Shown: positions 1 through 7,995, numbered from the stretch's first letter. The stretch: 57,497 bases of DNA from GBS-DC sp964451985 (GCA_964451985.1 CAYVKB010000005.1:1-57497), one strand, 5' to 3'. Numbers and translations are program-made. The notes: generated by a model not told the origin, from the letters alone.

Positions 1-1278
1 ATGCGAGACTACAAACAACTTCAGGCAGAAACTTTAGCGCAAACCATACGCTGGCGCGAGAACTTTAACCCCGACGGCACGCCCAAGCCCCTCAACGATA
101 CGCGCGATACGACCGTTTGGCCCAACGCCGTCAGTAACGCCAACTCGGACGAGTGGATTCCACGCAATCACGACCGTATCCGCCAGATGCGCCCGCGCCT
201 GCTATGCATCAACTTCGTGAATGGCATCGAGCCGGGCAGACCCGAAAAGATTTTCTCAGACCTAATCACCGCGCTGAACGAGAGCACTCGCTACCACGGC
301 TATAAGGACCCGCGCGCCCCGCGCTTTCTGGAATACTCAGTGTGGCGATATGTGGACTTGCAAGACCCCGACGGACCCAAAGGCAGAAATAGTTCCGCCA
401 CGCCGCGCCGCAAAAACCCGCGCCCCGATTTCATTTCGGGCAGCTACGACGGCTTTTTCACGGAAGAGTTCGCCGAGCGCATCGGCGTGCGCGACCCGAA
501 AGACCCGAAACGCTTCCTCACCCTCAAGGAGTTGGTGGACTTGGGGTATGTACATGAGGTTTGGTTCACGGGTGCGGCGGATAACATCGTGAGCTGGCTG
601 GAGTGCGTGGAAATCAAGCCGATGTATGACGAGAACTTTCGGCGCATTCCAGGCAAGTACGCACAGGCGGGCAACGGGGGCGACCCCGAACAACGGTTCA
701 TCGGACGCTCGCTGCGCCTGAACATGCTGAACTACGAGCGCGGTATCGGCTGCGGGATGGAGAACCTTGGACACGCGTTGGAAGGCACAGCCCACAGCAA
801 CTGCATCCCCTACTTCCGCAAGTATTTTTATGAGTACGCGATGTTCGACTTAGATACGCGCTTCGGGCTGCCGTTCAACTCCTACTACTACCTGTGGGGC
901 GAGGACAAGGGCGTTGAGTATCCCGATGAGCGCACTGCGATTGTGCGCGACGGCGACCGACGCTGGACGCTACGCGATTATTATGCGACGGGCGGGAATG
1001 TGCATTTCCCCCCGAACGGGCGTAGGCACTATGACCAGGAGAACACGCAACCCGTACTATCCACAATTGAAGACTGGCGCATCGGCAGCGGGCGCGGGGG
1101 CAAAGACCTGCAAAAGCCATGGACGAACGCCGTGTTGGAGCAATACCGCGACCTCGCGCCCGACTGTATGGGGCGATGGCTGGTCTACTGGCGGCAAAAC
1201 ATGCCAGGCTACCGCAATCGTAGCCGCGATGACTCAGGCAAGCCGATGAAGAACTGGTGGCCGTTCCTGTTTTACTGA
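1..1278 (+). CDS. Unknown protein, probably cut at the window edge
   Basis: The reading frame is open from the first base and ends at a TGA at 1276-1278. An ATG occupies bases 1-3, but no upstream sequence is available, so it could be internal; a signal peptide may have been lost at the edge. The 425 visible residues are rich in Trp, Tyr, Arg and Asn, with no hydrophobic segment and no motif I recognise. A Gly-rich stretch (GIGCGMENLGHALEGTAHSN, about residues 249-268) and the Trp/Tyr content would suit an extracytoplasmic protein, but that is a guess. The next gene's start and promoter follow its stop within 35 bases on the same strand. Confidence 0.6.
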   Translation: MRDYKQLQAETLAQTIRWRENFNPDGTPKPLNDTRDTTVWPNAVSNANSDEWIPRNHDRIRQMRPRLLCINFVNGIEPGRPEKIFSDLITALNESTRYHGYKDPRAPRFLEYSVWRYVDLQDPDGPKGRNSSATPRRKNPRPDFISGSYDGFFTEEFAERIGVRDPKDPKRFLTLKELVDLGYVHEVWFTGAADNIVSWLECVEIKPMYDENFRRIPGKYAQAGNGGDPEQRFIGRSLRLNMLNYERGIGCGMENLGHALEGTAHSNCIPYFRKYFYEYAMFDLDTRFGLPFNSYYYLWGEDKGVEYPDERTAIVRDGDRRWTLRDYYATGGNVHFPPNGRRHYDQENTQPVLSTIEDWRIGSGRGGKDLQKPWTNAVLEQYRDLAPDCMGRWLVYWRQNMPGYRNRSRDDSGKPMKNWWPFLFY

Positions 1279-1298
1279 AGGGCGACCCACGCGACAGG

Positions 1299-1304
1299 TA
1301 TACT
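1299..1304 (+). promoter_or_regulatory. -10 hexamer TATACT, leaderless geometry
   Basis: AGG-TATACT ends six bases before the GTG at 1311, so transcription should begin at or next to that start codon. No ribosome-binding site lies between. Confidence 0.5.
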
Positions 1305-1310
1305 GAGGCT

Positions 1311-1703
1311 GTGGCGGTTCGGGAGAAGTATGCGCACCTGCCGCCTCTGAAGGGCGATATTGCGCAACGGCTGGAACGCTTGCCAGAGCTGCTAATGCGC
1401 TTGCCTATACGCGCGGCGTACCTATTCGGCTTAGCGGTTGAAAGCCCCCAGCAGAGCGGCGACATCGACCTCGCCATCGTGCCCGATAAGAACTATTCGT
1501 TTACAGAGTTGTACGCGCAACTCTCACGCTTGCTGAACACCGACCGTATCGAACTTGTGGAACTTCCCAGCGCACCGTTCTGGTTGCAACGCGAAATCTT
1601 GCGCACGGGCGTCCGCCTGTACGTGCGTGAACCGCAGCAGGTGGCACAATACGAGGCGGGCGTGCTTGCGCGCTGCGAGGAACAGCAAAGGCACATACAT
1701 TAG
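1311..1703 (+). CDS. MNT-type nucleotidyltransferase domain protein
   Basis: 130 residues. The segment AAYLFGLAVESPQQSGDIDL matches the active-site loop of minimal nucleotidyltransferases (usual form GSxARGxxxxxSDxDL), with the two metal-binding aspartates kept as DID; the usual GS is GL here. Members are typically the MntA half of HEPN-MNT toxin-antitoxin pairs, where MntA AMPylates the HEPN RNase. No HEPN gene (RxxxxH motif) is recognisable next to it, so it may be an orphan or the partner may be elsewhere. The GTG at 1311 is chosen because a -10 hexamer ends six bases upstream; an in-frame GTG at 1257 would overlap the preceding gene. Confidence 0.65.
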   Translation: MAVREKYAHLPPLKGDIAQRLERLPELLMRLPIRAAYLFGLAVESPQQSGDIDLAIVPDKNYSFTELYAQLSRLLNTDRIELVELPSAPFWLQREILRTGVRLYVREPQQVAQYEAGVLARCEEQQRHIH

Positions 1704-1744
1704 CCAACTGGCTGGACGAACAAGCATCTACGAAGTCTTGGTAG

Positions 1745-1782
1745 AGCGGTTTGCAACCACGCACTCGCGATTGCAAACCGCT
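1745..1782. repeat. Palindrome of family B between convergent genes
   Basis: A perfect 12-base inverted repeat, AGCGGTTTGCAA and TTGCAAACCGCT, encloses a 14-base loop. A T-rich stretch (GTTTTA) follows at 1794-1799. It lies between the convergent nucleotidyltransferase and ARC genes and could terminate transcription from both sides. A related element occurs at 30934-30977. Confidence 0.7.
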
Positions 1783-1797
1783 TCTGCAAGCGTTGTT

Positions 1798-3480
1798 TTA
1801 GATAACCGTTCGACGCAAGTCCTCCCCGCCCGCGCCGGGGCGAATCGGCTTCACGCTCGCCACATACTCTGGCTCGTAGTCGATGAGCTTCAACCAATCT
1901 TCCATCACATCGGACTTGGGGAAGATTTCGTTCTCGCGGTATTCCATCTCGATGGCGCGTTTGAGGTCGTCGGGGCGGATGCCGTGTTCCATGTTCGGCT
2001 CCTCGATTGCGCGGCGAATGGCAAGCTCTTTGGCGCGGTCCACGACCGACTTAATCAGCGCGCCGCTGACCATATCGCGCCAGTAGAGCGTCTCCACACC
2101 GCCGTTGCGCAGGTACACCTGCAAGAACTCGGTGTCGGGGGCTTTGCGCCATAGATATTGCACCGTCTGCTCGATTAGGCACTCGCGGGCTTCGGCAGGC
2201 GTGTCGTACTCACGCACAAACTCGGGATCCAGCGGCAGCGTCGGCGTGAGGTAGATACTGAAAATCTCGCGCGTCGCGTCGCGGTCGGGGCGGCGTACCT
2301 TCACCTTGCGGTCGATGCGTCCCGGGCGCAGAATTGCGGGGTCGATGTAATCGGGGCGGTTAGAGGTGAGCATCACCACCACATTCTCCAGACTCACCAA
2401 GCCGTCCATCTCCGCGCAGAACTGTGGTACGACGGTGTTGGAGATGTTCAGCCACCTGCCCGAGCTGCGCGTGCGCAGAATCGACTCCGCCTCATCGATA
2501 AAGATGAATACAAGGTAGCCCTCACGTGCCTTCTCGCGGGCGATGGCGAAAATCTCGCGCACCATCCTCTCCGTCTCACCCAGCCACATGTTCAGAATCT
2601 TGGGACCGTTGATGTACATGAAGTACTCTTTCACGGGCTTGCCGACCTGCTCAGAGTACTGGCGGGTGAGGTTGTAGGCGGTGGCTTTGCCAATCAGCGT
2701 CTTACCGCAGCCGGGCGGACCGTACAGCAGGATGCCCTTCAGCGGCTGCTTCTCGAACTTCTGGAAGATTTCGGGATGCAGCATGGGTAGCTCGATGGTC
2801 TCACGGATGAGCCGAATCGCCTCTTCCTGCCCGCCGATTTGACTCCACTCCAGCGGCGGCACCTCCTCGAAGTAGTAGTCGCGCACTTCCTGGTGGGGGA
2901 TATGCTCAATCGCGACTTTGAAGTTGGGTTCGAGGCGCACCTCGTCGCCGGGCTTTATCAGAACCTCCGACAGGTCGGTGGAGCGGAACACGATGCGCGA
3001 GGTCATGCCTTGTGGGTCTGCCCCCACGCGCAGGCGATCGCCCTCCAGCACCTCCTGCACTTTCACAATAGGTCCCGCAGGGTGATAGCCCAAATCGCCA
3101 ATCACGGCAAACGCCTCGTTGACCTTCACGCGCGTGCCCACTTTGAATTCGGGGTTCTCTAGCTTGGGGTCGATGTTGGCGTAGTATTCGCTGTCGCCCA
3201 GCGCGACCATCGCGACGCCCTCATCGGGTCGGTCAAGGAACACGCCGATGCGGTTCGCAGGGCTGGTCAGTTTCTGATACGCCTCCTCGTACTCCTGAAT
3301 CGCCTGAATTGCCTCTTGCATCTGCTGCTCGTCCACCTCTAACTGGTGTTGGAGCAGGCGCAGCATTTGGCGCAGGCGCAGGTCGTCGCGAGGAGCGATA
3401 CGCATAATCTCTTCGAGAATCGCCAGAGCGCGGATTTGTGTCTCGGGCAACTCAAACTCGTCTTCATAACGCCGTGCCAT
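1798..3480 (-). CDS. arc: Proteasome-associated AAA+ ATPase, ARC/Mpa family
   Basis: 560 residues with the family's full order: N-terminal coiled coil (about 30-70), two OB-like interdomain segments (about 75-205), then one AAA+ module with Walker A GPPGCGKT (254-261), Walker B FIFIDEAES (326-333) and the second region of homology with LRPGRID. In actinobacteria this hexameric unfoldase recognises Pup-tagged proteins and feeds them to the 20S proteasome. Known Mpa/ARC proteins that activate the proteasome end in a GQYL-like tail; this one ends RRTVI, so the docking tail is absent or different. No Pup, Dop, PafA or proteasome subunit is in the window. AGGAGG lies about nine bases before the ATG, making the start secure. 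Confidence 0.9.
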   Translation of the reverse strand: MARRYEDEFELPETQIRALAILEEIMRIAPRDDLRLRQMLRLLQHQLEVDEQQMQEAIQAIQEYEEAYQKLTSPANRIGVFLDRPDEGVAMVALGDSEYYANIDPKLENPEFKVGTRVKVNEAFAVIGDLGYHPAGPIVKVQEVLEGDRLRVGADPQGMTSRIVFRSTDLSEVLIKPGDEVRLEPNFKVAIEHIPHQEVRDYYFEEVPPLEWSQIGGQEEAIRLIRETIELPMLHPEIFQKFEKQPLKGILLYGPPGCGKTLIGKATAYNLTRQYSEQVGKPVKEYFMYINGPKILNMWLGETERMVREIFAIAREKAREGYLVFIFIDEAESILRTRSSGRWLNISNTVVPQFCAEMDGLVSLENVVVMLTSNRPDYIDPAILRPGRIDRKVKVRRPDRDATREIFSIYLTPTLPLDPEFVREYDTPAEARECLIEQTVQYLWRKAPDTEFLQVYLRNGGVETLYWRDMVSGALIKSVVDRAKELAIRRAIEEPNMEHGIRPDDLKRAIEMEYRENEIFPKSDVMEDWLKLIDYEPEYVASVKPIRPGAGGEDLRRTVI

Positions 3481-3506
3481 TCAGATAAGACCTCCTCACC
3501 ATGATA

Positions 3507-3839
3507 CTACTCCAATTGTACCTCAAAGGTTGCAGAGTCGGCGACCTGTTCGGGGGTCATTTGCACGCGCCCGTCGGGGGTGAACTGCACACCCTCCTGC
3601 TGCAGGTAGGATTTTTGCAGTTGGGCGAGCATCGGGTCGCGCTTGTGGATGCGCAGGCTACCGTCGCTGCCCACCACGCGCCACCAAGGGACGTCATCCT
3701 CTAACGCCCCTGCCATAATCCGTCCCACCTGACGCGCCGTGAGTGGCGGACAGCACGCCGCCACCTGACCGTAGCTCATCACCTTGCCGAATGGTATACG
3801 GCGAACGAGGGCGTAGACACACTCTACGCAGTTGCACAC
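3507..3839 (-). CDS. Alkyltransferase-like (ATL) DNA repair protein
   Basis: 110 residues matching the C-terminal DNA-binding domain of O6-methylguanine-DNA methyltransferase: IPFGKVMSYGQVA, the helix-turn-helix region ARQVGRIMAGA, then VPWWRVVGSDGSL. Active methyltransferases have PCHRV at the last motif; here Trp replaces the acceptor Cys, as in ATL proteins. Those bind O6-alkylguanine without removing the alkyl group and hand the lesion to nucleotide excision repair. The GTG start at 3839 is supported by a -10 hexamer (TATATT on the minus strand, 3851-3846) ending six bases upstream. It lies 26 bases before the ARC start on the same strand; a functional link is not shown. Confidence 0.85.
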   Translation of the reverse strand: MCNCVECVYALVRRIPFGKVMSYGQVAACCPPLTARQVGRIMAGALEDDVPWWRVVGSDGSLRIHKRDPMLAQLQKSYLQQEGVQFTPDGRVQMTPEQVADSATFEVQLE

Positions 3840-3845
3840 GGAGGA

Positions 3846-3851
3846 AATATA
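3846..3851 (-). promoter_or_regulatory. -10 hexamer TATATT for the ATL gene
   Basis: On the minus strand AGG-TATATT-TCCTCC is followed directly by the GTG start, giving leaderless spacing of six bases. Confidence 0.5.
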
Positions 3852-3996
3852 CCTACTAACAAGTCCCGCCTGCGCACGGATTGTCTACAAAGAAGCTGTA
3901 CCTTGATTCCTTAGGGAATGGTTAATGCTGCGGAGTTTACACACCTGCAATTTTCCTGATGGAGAAAATATCAGTTTTTTTCCAAAAAACGCCAAA

Positions 3997-4012
3997 TGGC
4001 ATAGAAATTGCT
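3997..4012 (+). promoter_or_regulatory. Sigma-54 (RpoN) -24/-12 promoter
   Basis: TGGCAT, five bases, then TTGCT fits the sigma-54 consensus TGGCAC-N5-TTGCA/T, with the GG and GC doublets exactly 12 bases apart. Transcription would start near 4022, about 44 bases before the PEP-CTERM start codon. A small hairpin (GCGCAT-ACGA-ATGCGC, 4027-4042) lies at the start of that leader. Upstream, ATTCC/GGAAT (3906-3919) and CTGAT/ATCAG inverted repeats could be enhancer-binding sites. RpoN control through PrsK/PrsR is known for PEP-CTERM systems in other bacteria. Confidence 0.65.
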
Positions 4013-4065
4013 TTTTATACAGCAGTGCGCATACGAATGCGCCTCGGTGAAACGGAGGAACTATC

Positions 4066-4710
4066 ATGAAACGGCTACTAACATCGCTTGGAGTTATGGC
4101 AATTGCGGCGAGCGCGTTCGCCTCGTGGAACGTGACGATTCTGAACAGCAATGGCGCGCTTTTTTCGCCTTACACGCCGATTACGGTGCCGACGCTCGTG
4201 CAGAGCAATCCGGTTCCGCAGATTACTTTTATGACCGCCATCGCTACGCCCAACCCGCTGATGGTGGGGCTGGGTACAGGCTTCAGCAACGGCAGCTTCT
4301 TAGGACAATACACCATCAATGACCCGACCAATACGAAGCCGCTCCTAAACGGTTTTAACTTCGTGATTGCTGGTTTCGTGTACGATTTCGGCGCGATTAA
4401 CTGGTTCAAGAAGGTCGTGCGCAACTCGGACAACACGATTCTGTGGCAAGGTAGCGGTTCATTCTTGGGTGACGGCTATTCAGGCGGTTCTGACGGTGTG
4501 TTCAGCGTAGTGATTCCGGTGTCGCTGTCAGTGCCTGCGAACGATGTGACCGTCTACGAGACCTTCCAGCTGCTGGGAGGGAGCCAACCTGGTTCGGGGG
4601 CGGGACTGCTGTTGGTGGAGCAGGACTGGACTGTCGTGCCTGAGCCTGCAAGCATGATTGCGCTGGCGACGGGGCTGGGCGGGTTGCTGTTGCGTCGTCG
4701 TAAACCTTGA
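4066..4710 (+). CDS. PEP-CTERM sorting-signal surface protein
   Basis: 214 residues. An N-terminal signal peptide (MKRLLTSLGVMAIAASAFA) opens the protein. The C-terminus has the complete tripartite PEP-CTERM signal: VPEPAS, a hydrophobic helix, and a terminal basic cluster RRRKP. Such proteins are cut and anchored or released by exosortase and are typical of exopolysaccharide-producing diderm bacteria. The middle is Gly, Ser and Asn rich with no recognised domain. GGAGGA lies six bases before the ATG. The gene has its own sigma-54 type promoter and a strong terminator, so it is probably monocistronic. No exosortase gene is in the window. Confidence 0.9.
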   Translation: MKRLLTSLGVMAIAASAFASWNVTILNSNGALFSPYTPITVPTLVQSNPVPQITFMTAIATPNPLMVGLGTGFSNGSFLGQYTINDPTNTKPLLNGFNFVIAGFVYDFGAINWFKKVVRNSDNTILWQGSGSFLGDGYSGGSDGVFSVVIPVSLSVPANDVTVYETFQLLGGSQPGSGAGLLLVEQDWTVVPEPASMIALATGLGGLLLRRRKP

Positions 4711-4738
4711 CATCCCTCCTTTCTGCAAGCAACACCTC

Positions 4739-4770
4739 AGGACGGCGCTGCCGCCGTCCTTTTTCTTTTT
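4739..4770 (+). terminator. Rho-independent terminator
   Basis: A nine-base-pair GC-rich stem (AGGACGGCG, loop CTGC, CGCCGTCCT) is followed at once by a T-rich tract (TTTTCTTTTT). It closes the PEP-CTERM transcript. Confidence 0.85.
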
Positions 4771-4789
4771 GCACAGGAGAAACCACAGA

Positions 4790-6169
4790 GTGCGCGAATC
4801 GTCGGATTGTATGATGAAGCAACGCATCTTGTGGGGAATGTTGACACTATGCACCGCCCTGTTCATAGCGGGTTGCGGTGGGGAAACCAAAGTGGGCGTG
4901 GTTTCAGGTACTATCACCGACATCGAGGGCGAGCCAGTGGCAAACGCCGAGGTATTTGTGGCGAACTCGGTGAATAGCCAAACCCGTTCGCTGCATAACG
5001 GCACTTACTACCTCACGAATGTACCCGAGCGGTTCACGGTGATACGCGCCCGCGCGGTGATTAATGGCGTAGAATACACTGGGCAAAATGTGGCGCAGGT
5101 GTTCGAAAACGAGCAGAGCAAAAATGTGAATATCATGATTGCGCCCGTGAGCCGACAGGGAACGATTGAGGGTTTCGTGCGCGATGCGTTCGGCGCAGGA
5201 ATAGAGGGTGCGCGTGTGTTTGCAGGGGGCGCGCTTAGCAGCGCGTTTGCGATTACCGACCGACGCGGGTTCTATCGCATTTCAGGGCTGCCCGCAGGCT
5301 ACGAGTACCCCGTGGTTGCCTCCGCGCCCAATTACGAGAACGACAACCGCACTGCACAAGTGGTTGCAGGGCAGACGACTGTAATCAGTTTCACGCTGAA
5401 CCGCTCCGTCAACCGCCCCGTGCAGACGCCGTTGAATCTGGAGGCGACGGCGTGGACGATGCCCCGTGTGCTGACCGCCACGCGCAGCCCCCGAGAACGC
5501 GACGCCTATAACGCGATTCGTGCCCTGTTCGACGAGAAACCTCGCCAGCGACGCACAATCGCCACGCGCTCTGCAGGCGACTACTGGATTGAAATCGACC
5601 TCAGCTGGGAGTATGAACAGCAGGTGAGCCTGTTGGGCTATGGCATCTATCGCGGGCGCACAATTGACGAGCTGAACCGCAACGCGATTGCCTTCCTGCG
5701 CGACCCGCTGGCAGACTTCTTCGCCGACTTAGACCCCACCCTGCAACCGAATGTGACCTACTTCTACGAAATGGTCGCGCTGAACACAGACTACTTGAAC
5801 GACCTGCCTGGCACGGTTTCTGGGCGCAGCAATCGCGTGAGTGCGCGCCCCTTCGCACCGATAGCCCTCACGCGCCCGTTCGCGAATGAAATCGTGGCTG
5901 ATCTCATCTTACAGTGGACGCCGGTGCCTAACGCTAATTACTATCTGGTGCTGATTTACGACCGCTTCCCCGACTATAACGTCGCGCCGTACTACCCAGC
6001 GGATTTGGGCAACCCCGGCGCGGCAAAGGTATTCGCGCCAGCCACCTCGCTGGTGTATACGGGTCCTGCGCTGGTAAGTGGACGCACCTACTACGCGGTG
6101 GTGATGGCGTTCACTAACGACCGCAACACCCGCGCGATTAGTCAAATCGTGCCGTTTCAGGCGCGATAG
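4790..6169 (+). CDS. Lipoprotein with carboxypeptidase regulatory-like domains
   Basis: 459 residues from the GTG at 4790, chosen because AGGAGA lies nine bases upstream; the ATG at 4811 is an alternative. The signal sequence ends in a lipobox (LFIAGC), so the protein is predicted to be lipidated and sorted to an outer surface. Two carboxypeptidase regulatory-like (CarboxypepD_reg) beta-sandwich segments follow: one starting VSGTITDIEGEPVANAEVFV and one starting GTIEGFVRDAFGAGIEGARV. The second half has fibronectin type III-like features (LSWEYEQQVSLLGYGIYRG, LQWTPVPNANYYLVLIY). No catalytic motif is seen; a structural or carbohydrate-associated surface role is inferred. Confidence 0.75.
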   Translation: MRESSDCMMKQRILWGMLTLCTALFIAGCGGETKVGVVSGTITDIEGEPVANAEVFVANSVNSQTRSLHNGTYYLTNVPERFTVIRARAVINGVEYTGQNVAQVFENEQSKNVNIMIAPVSRQGTIEGFVRDAFGAGIEGARVFAGGALSSAFAITDRRGFYRISGLPAGYEYPVVASAPNYENDNRTAQVVAGQTTVISFTLNRSVNRPVQTPLNLEATAWTMPRVLTATRSPRERDAYNAIRALFDEKPRQRRTIATRSAGDYWIEIDLSWEYEQQVSLLGYGIYRGRTIDELNRNAIAFLRDPLADFFADLDPTLQPNVTYFYEMVALNTDYLNDLPGTVSGRSNRVSARPFAPIALTRPFANEIVADLILQWTPVPNANYYLVLIYDRFPDYNVAPYYPADLGNPGAAKVFAPATSLVYTGPALVSGRTYYAVVMAFTNDRNTRAISQIVPFQAR

Positions 6170-6176
6170 TAGAATG

Positions 6177-6236
6177 GCACGGACAGTCTTATCCGTTCAT
6201 TCGTTAGCCGTAGCACGGACAAGACTGTCCGTGCTA
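6177..6236. repeat. Palindromes of family A between convergent genes
   Basis: Contains a perfect 11-base inverted repeat TAGCACGGACA-AGAC-TGTCCGTGCTA (6211-6236) preceded by another half-site, GCACGGACA (6177-6185), which could form an alternative stem with the same 3' arm. It separates the convergent lipoprotein and aroA genes, and its last three bases are the aroA stop codon. Related elements occur near 14206, 21264 and 37597. Confidence 0.8.
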
Positions 6237-7544
6237 CGTATACTCCACCAATTCCTTGAGCAACTGCTCGAACTCCGGGAAGCTGGTCTGTACACACTCT
6301 ACATCGTGAATCACAGTTTCACCGTGAGCGATTAGCCCTGCGACTGCGAGCGTCATGGCGATACGATGGTCGCCGTGGCTCTGCACCTCCGCGCCATGCA
6401 GGGGGGTGAAACCTTGCACGCGCAAGCCGTCAGGCAGTGGCTCAATCTGTGCGCCCATCTTGCGCAGCTCGGTTGCGATGGTTTCGATGCGGTCGGACTC
6501 TTTCACGCGCAGTTCAGCGGCATCGCGGATTTCGGAAATGCCATGCGCTTGTGTAGCAAGCAGTGCGAGGATGGGCACTTCGTCGATAAGGCGAGGCACA
6601 AGCGCGCCGCGAATGCTCATCGCGCCCAGCGGTTGGGGATACACGCGCAGGGTGGAGGTCGGCTCGCCCGCCTGCTCGCTTACATCGTGCCATTCCAAGT
6701 GCGCACCTGCCTGCGCCAACGCCTCCAGCAACCCTGTGCGCGTCGGATTCACCCCCACTTGCTCAATCACCAGATCCGAACCGGGCAGCAGCAGGGCGGC
6801 AGCAATCCAGAAAGCCGCCGATGAGAAGTCGCCCGGCACGGTGAGCCTCTGCCCCTCCAGCCGTTGTCCCCCGCGTAAGCGCACGCGATGCGCCCCTGTC
6901 GTACAAATTTGCGTCTCCAGATCCGCGCCGAAGGCTTGCAACATCCGCTCCGTGTGGTCGCGCGAGAGGGTCGGCTCGGTAACCTCCGTCACGCCCGCGG
7001 CGTTCAGACCTGCCAGCAGAATGCACGATTTGACTTGTGCGCTGGCGACAGGGCTAAGGTGCTTGATTGCCCGCAGCTCGCCCCCGCGAATGGCAAGGGG
7101 CAATCGGCTGGCGGCGTCCCTGCCGTCGATGCGTGCGCCCATGCGCTGCAGAGGCTCCACCACTCGGCGCATCGGGCGTCGGCGCAGCGAGGCGTCGCCC
7201 GTCAGCACGCTGAAAATGGGGTAGGAAGATAGTACGCCTGCCATCAAGCGCGTGGTCGTGCCTGAATTGCCTGCGTCCAGCACTTCAGTCGGCTCAGTCA
7301 GCGTCTCGTCCCCACGCCCGGTAATGCGCCAGTGTTGCTCGCCGACGCGCTCCGCCCCCGCTCCCAGCTGCTGCGCGATGCGTAGCGTGCGCAGGCAATC
7401 GTCCGCCTCCAAAAAGTTCTCAATCTCCGTCGTGCCGTGCGCCAGCAAACCCAAAATCACCGCGCGATGCGTAATCGACTTATCGCCCGGCGGACGCCAC
7501 ACACCCCGCACCCGCCTTGCCGGAGTCATGCGCCAGATTTGCAC
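6234..7544 (-). CDS. aroA: 3-phosphoshikimate 1-carboxyvinyltransferase (EPSP synthase)
   Basis: 436 residues, the normal length. The enzyme transfers enolpyruvate from PEP to shikimate-3-phosphate, the sixth step of the shikimate pathway, in the cytoplasm. Family motifs are all present: PGDKS near the N-terminus, DAGNSGTTTRLMAG, RRRPMRRVVEPL, the acid DEVP, KESDRI and GDHRIAM. The start is GTG at 7544, with TACTCT ending seven bases upstream; an in-frame ATG at 7529 is an alternative. aroQ of the same pathway lies 34 kb away, so the pathway is not clustered here. Confidence 0.95.
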   Translation of the reverse strand: MQIWRMTPARRVRGVWRPPGDKSITHRAVILGLLAHGTTEIENFLEADDCLRTLRIAQQLGAGAERVGEQHWRITGRGDETLTEPTEVLDAGNSGTTTRLMAGVLSSYPIFSVLTGDASLRRRPMRRVVEPLQRMGARIDGRDAASRLPLAIRGGELRAIKHLSPVASAQVKSCILLAGLNAAGVTEVTEPTLSRDHTERMLQAFGADLETQICTTGAHRVRLRGGQRLEGQRLTVPGDFSSAAFWIAAALLLPGSDLVIEQVGVNPTRTGLLEALAQAGAHLEWHDVSEQAGEPTSTLRVYPQPLGAMSIRGALVPRLIDEVPILALLATQAHGISEIRDAAELRVKESDRIETIATELRKMGAQIEPLPDGLRVQGFTPLHGAEVQSHGDHRIAMTLAVAGLIAHGETVIHDVECVQTSFPEFEQLLKELVEYT

Positions 7545-7551
7545 AAGGGCA

Positions 7552-7557
7552 AGAGTA
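7552..7557 (-). promoter_or_regulatory. -10 hexamer TACTCT for aroA
   Basis: On the minus strand TACTCT ends seven bases before the GTG at 7544. The match to consensus is weaker than at the other leaderless sites. Confidence 0.35.
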
Positions 7558-7615
7558 CGACAAATAGGAGCAAGTTCCTACCTATACCGAATATTTGGCG
7601 TATCAATTTCCGAAT

Positions 7616-7905
7616 TCACCCCACCATTTGCACAACCAGATGGAGACCATTACGCTGGGGCTGAATAAACCTGACCTGCGTCTTGATAGGGGAGCTCCCC
7701 ATTAAGAGGGTGAATGTCTGATACGAAATTTTGTCCAGTGTAAACTGACTTTGTAGCCACTGGCTCGCTTGTGCTTCTCGCTCGTTGACTTCAGGGATAG
7801 CCTCCAACTCAGGGGGTGGCTTCAGGGTTAGGTTGACGCTTCTCGATGGTATCTCTGGAGTTGCTGCAGGCAATCGCCTTCCAAAATGAGCGTGTGCGGC
7901 GTCAT
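7616..7905 (-). pseudogene. Decayed DNA methyltransferase gene
   Basis: The 7545-7995 gap holds one broken gene. From ATG at 7905 the translation reads MTPHTLILEGDCLQQLQ, the characteristic opening of adenine/cytosine-N4 DNA methyltransferases (TLxxGDCLxxL), then runs out of frame to a stop. In the neighbouring frame the expected continuation appears as EIPSRSVNLTL (compare IPSESVDLI in the family), followed by about 65 residues without the DPPY motif. So there is at least one frameshift, and the catalytic core is deleted. TAGAAT (7918-7913, minus strand) still sits seven bases before the ATG. The tail is unrecognised and may come from another gene. Confidence 0.6.
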
Positions 7906-7981
7906 CGAGAAGATTCTACCCACCCAAACGCGCCGTTTTTTCGGAGCGGAGTGTAACTTATCTCGTGGGGAGCAGAAACGG

Positions 7982-7987
7982 TATAAT
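7982..7987 (+). promoter_or_regulatory. -10 hexamer TATAAT for trpS
   Basis: CGG-TATAAT ends eight bases before the ATG at 7996 and the intervening bases are TCCCCCCG, which contain no ribosome-binding site. Confidence 0.6.
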
Positions 7988-7995
7988 TCCCCCCG

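Noticed and set aside
1555..2154. 199-codon plus-strand frame across the MNT end and the ARC gene
   Set aside because: It crosses the family B palindrome and runs antisense to a conserved AAA+ gene.
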